DNA of 64,000 nucleotides, from positions 1 to 64,000 of the forward strand of contig CANFVE010000008.1 of NCBI GenBank assembly GCA_947450365.1, in the 5' to 3' direction. Below the pieces are notes generated by a model. That model ran no database searches and had not been told where the DNA came from. It saw nothing but the letters and a program-made list of their open reading frames with translations. A program made the translations under genes and the position numbers. The stretch comes from Cytophagaceae bacterium (GTDB taxonomy: Bacteria > Bacteroidota > Bacteroidia > Cytophagales > Spirosomataceae). Below, one piece after another: positions 63,200-64,000 of the stretch. How positions within the stretch are numbered: position 1 is the stretch's first letter; every line of letters begins with the position of its first letter.

Positions 63200-64000
63200 T
63201 TAAGACCAACCATGCGCATTACGCACTTGAATCATGGTTGCTAAAATATCATTCCAGGTTTTTTGTTGTTCCATCACCGCATTGGAGAACATGCAGCCAT
63301 CCCAACAAATATGCTTGAATGCCTTCGTTAATTCCCCTTTTTCGTCCCGAAGCCAAAATCCAGCATCTTCGGCCACAACCAATTTACCATTCGGATCCGT
63401 CGCTTGGCAGTGACGACCCGTTTTATCATGACTTCCTGTTCCGTGAACCGTACCGTCATTTTGCGCGACGTGGAAATCAATCGTCCATGGACGTAATGCG
63501 GATGTCAATTCCTTCAAGGCACCGCGCAAAACTTCACGATCTACCCAGTTGTAATCCGCTGGCAAAATCCGGTCTTCTGGGCAATTATAACCCATCGTAT
63601 ACAACAAGGTATGTGACATATCTGCTTGGAAGCCGATATTAGGACGATCCACCGCCTCAAGCGTCTGAATCATATTTCGCCAGGAATGCATCCCACCCCA
63701 GCAAATTTCTCCTTCGGCGGCTAAGCGCTCACCGAAATCGGCAGCTACGTCACAAGCCCGTTGGAATGTATCTACAATCAATTTCGAATTTCCCACAGGA
63801 TCTTTTGCCCAATCCGCCACACCCGCAGCAGAATCGATGCGGATGATGCCATTCGGACGGATGCCCATTTTACGTAATTCGGCTCCGATTTCACATGAAC
63901 GACGCACCATGTCCACGAAGGTATCACGAGCATCCTTGTCGCCCATGGCATTTCCTGCCCAGATCGGGGCCACTAAACTACCAATTTCTAAGCCATACGC
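63200..64000 (-). CDS. Sugar phosphate isomerase/epimerase-like TIM barrel protein (5' end outside window)
   Basis: The minus strand is open from 64000 to the stop at 63200, 266 residues without a start, so the gene begins beyond the window. A GTG at 63973 is only an internal codon. Sequence fits the xylose-isomerase-like TIM barrel family (IolE/IolI, hydroxypyruvate isomerase type): [64 protein letters not shown] with likely metal ligands. Position ahead of the Gfo/Idh/MocA gene by six bases points to joint action on an oxidised sugar. Confidence 0.85.
   Translation of the reverse strand, partial: AYGLEIGSLVAPIWAGNAMGDKDARDTFVDMVRRSCEIGAELRKMGIRPNGIIRIDSAAGVADWAKDPVGNSKLIVDTFQRACDVAADFGERLAAEGEICWGGMHSWRNMIQTLEAVDRPNIGFQADMSHTLLYTMGYNCPEDRILPADYNWVDREVLRGALKELTSALRPWTIDFHVAQNDGTVHGTGSHDKTGRHCQATDPNGKLVVAEDAGFWLRDEKGELTKAFKHICWDGCMFSNAVMEQQKTWNDILATMIQVRNAHGWS

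Overview
The window reads as a chromosomal segment of a Bacteroidota bacterium, most likely of the order Cytophagales. The order is an inference. The signs are single-copy housekeeping genes of Bacteroidota type, promoters of the form TTTG-N18-22-TAnnTTTG, almost no Shine-Dalgarno sequences, several TTG starts, a bacillithiol gene (bshB1), single-chain glycyl-tRNA synthetase, M61 and NamZ-type exported proteins, and a paired SurA-like/PpiC-like/MoxR operon. Most of it is dense chromosomal backbone at about 42 % GC in a sampled line (25 of 60 bases at 60361-60420). No transposase, integrase, phage gene, CRISPR array or rRNA operon was seen.

Layout. 1-3785 (minus): 5' end of purL, then a molybdenum hydroxylase module (2Fe-2S subunit, Tat-exported molybdopterin subunit, cofactor nucleotidyltransferase). 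3860-7704 (plus): a THUMP-like methyltransferase, three overlapping genes of unknown role, and a dicarboxylate/amino-acid symporter. 7688-9316 (minus): LolC/E-like permease and rbfA. 9407-16231: a polytopic membrane protein, rpiB, a PolX-family protein whose polymerase centre is lost, an O6-alkylguanine repair protein, a lone circularly permuted ATP-grasp protein, and lysA. 16277-18822 (plus): phoD, osmC, thyA. 18819-23431 (minus): MoxR and two periplasmic parvulin proteins, one carrying an internal OmpA-like domain. 23471-28177 (minus): an NAD/CoA cofactor operon (nadE, coaX) with agmatine deiminase and two lipoproteins. 28264-35085: queE, a PD40-OmpA protein, rlpA, gltA, pepT, guaA. 35149-43603: NamZ, a second LolC/E-like permease, an M61 peptidase, a second symporter, trxB, an M23/LysM peptidase, bshB1. 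43607-53430: pdxH, polA, a GT2, aguB, a GT9, glycyl-tRNA synthetase, a DUF349 protein. 53492: tRNA-Thr(UGT).

Right after the tRNA-Thr the base composition falls to 25-30 % GC. Two genes there, a phytanoyl-CoA-type dioxygenase and a GT14 glycosyltransferase, look like a transferred surface-glycan pair, bounded by a repeat-bearing AT-rich gap. From 56067 the usual composition returns, with a TauD-type dioxygenase, a small exported protein, a CE15-like glucuronoyl esterase and an Rbs-type sugar ABC transporter followed upstream by a Gfo/Idh/MocA dehydrogenase and a sugar-phosphate isomerase cut by the window end.

Functional links. AguA and AguB together make the agmatine-to-putrescine route. 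NadE and CoaX make NAD and start CoA synthesis. The two parvulins and the OmpA-like proteins serve envelope biogenesis. The esterase plus ABC transporter and dehydrogenase/isomerase form a likely sugar uptake and oxidation locus. Noteworthy non-coding structure includes probable leaderless transcripts, interlocking stop codons at convergent gene ends, and terminators hidden inside the opposite-strand coding sequence.
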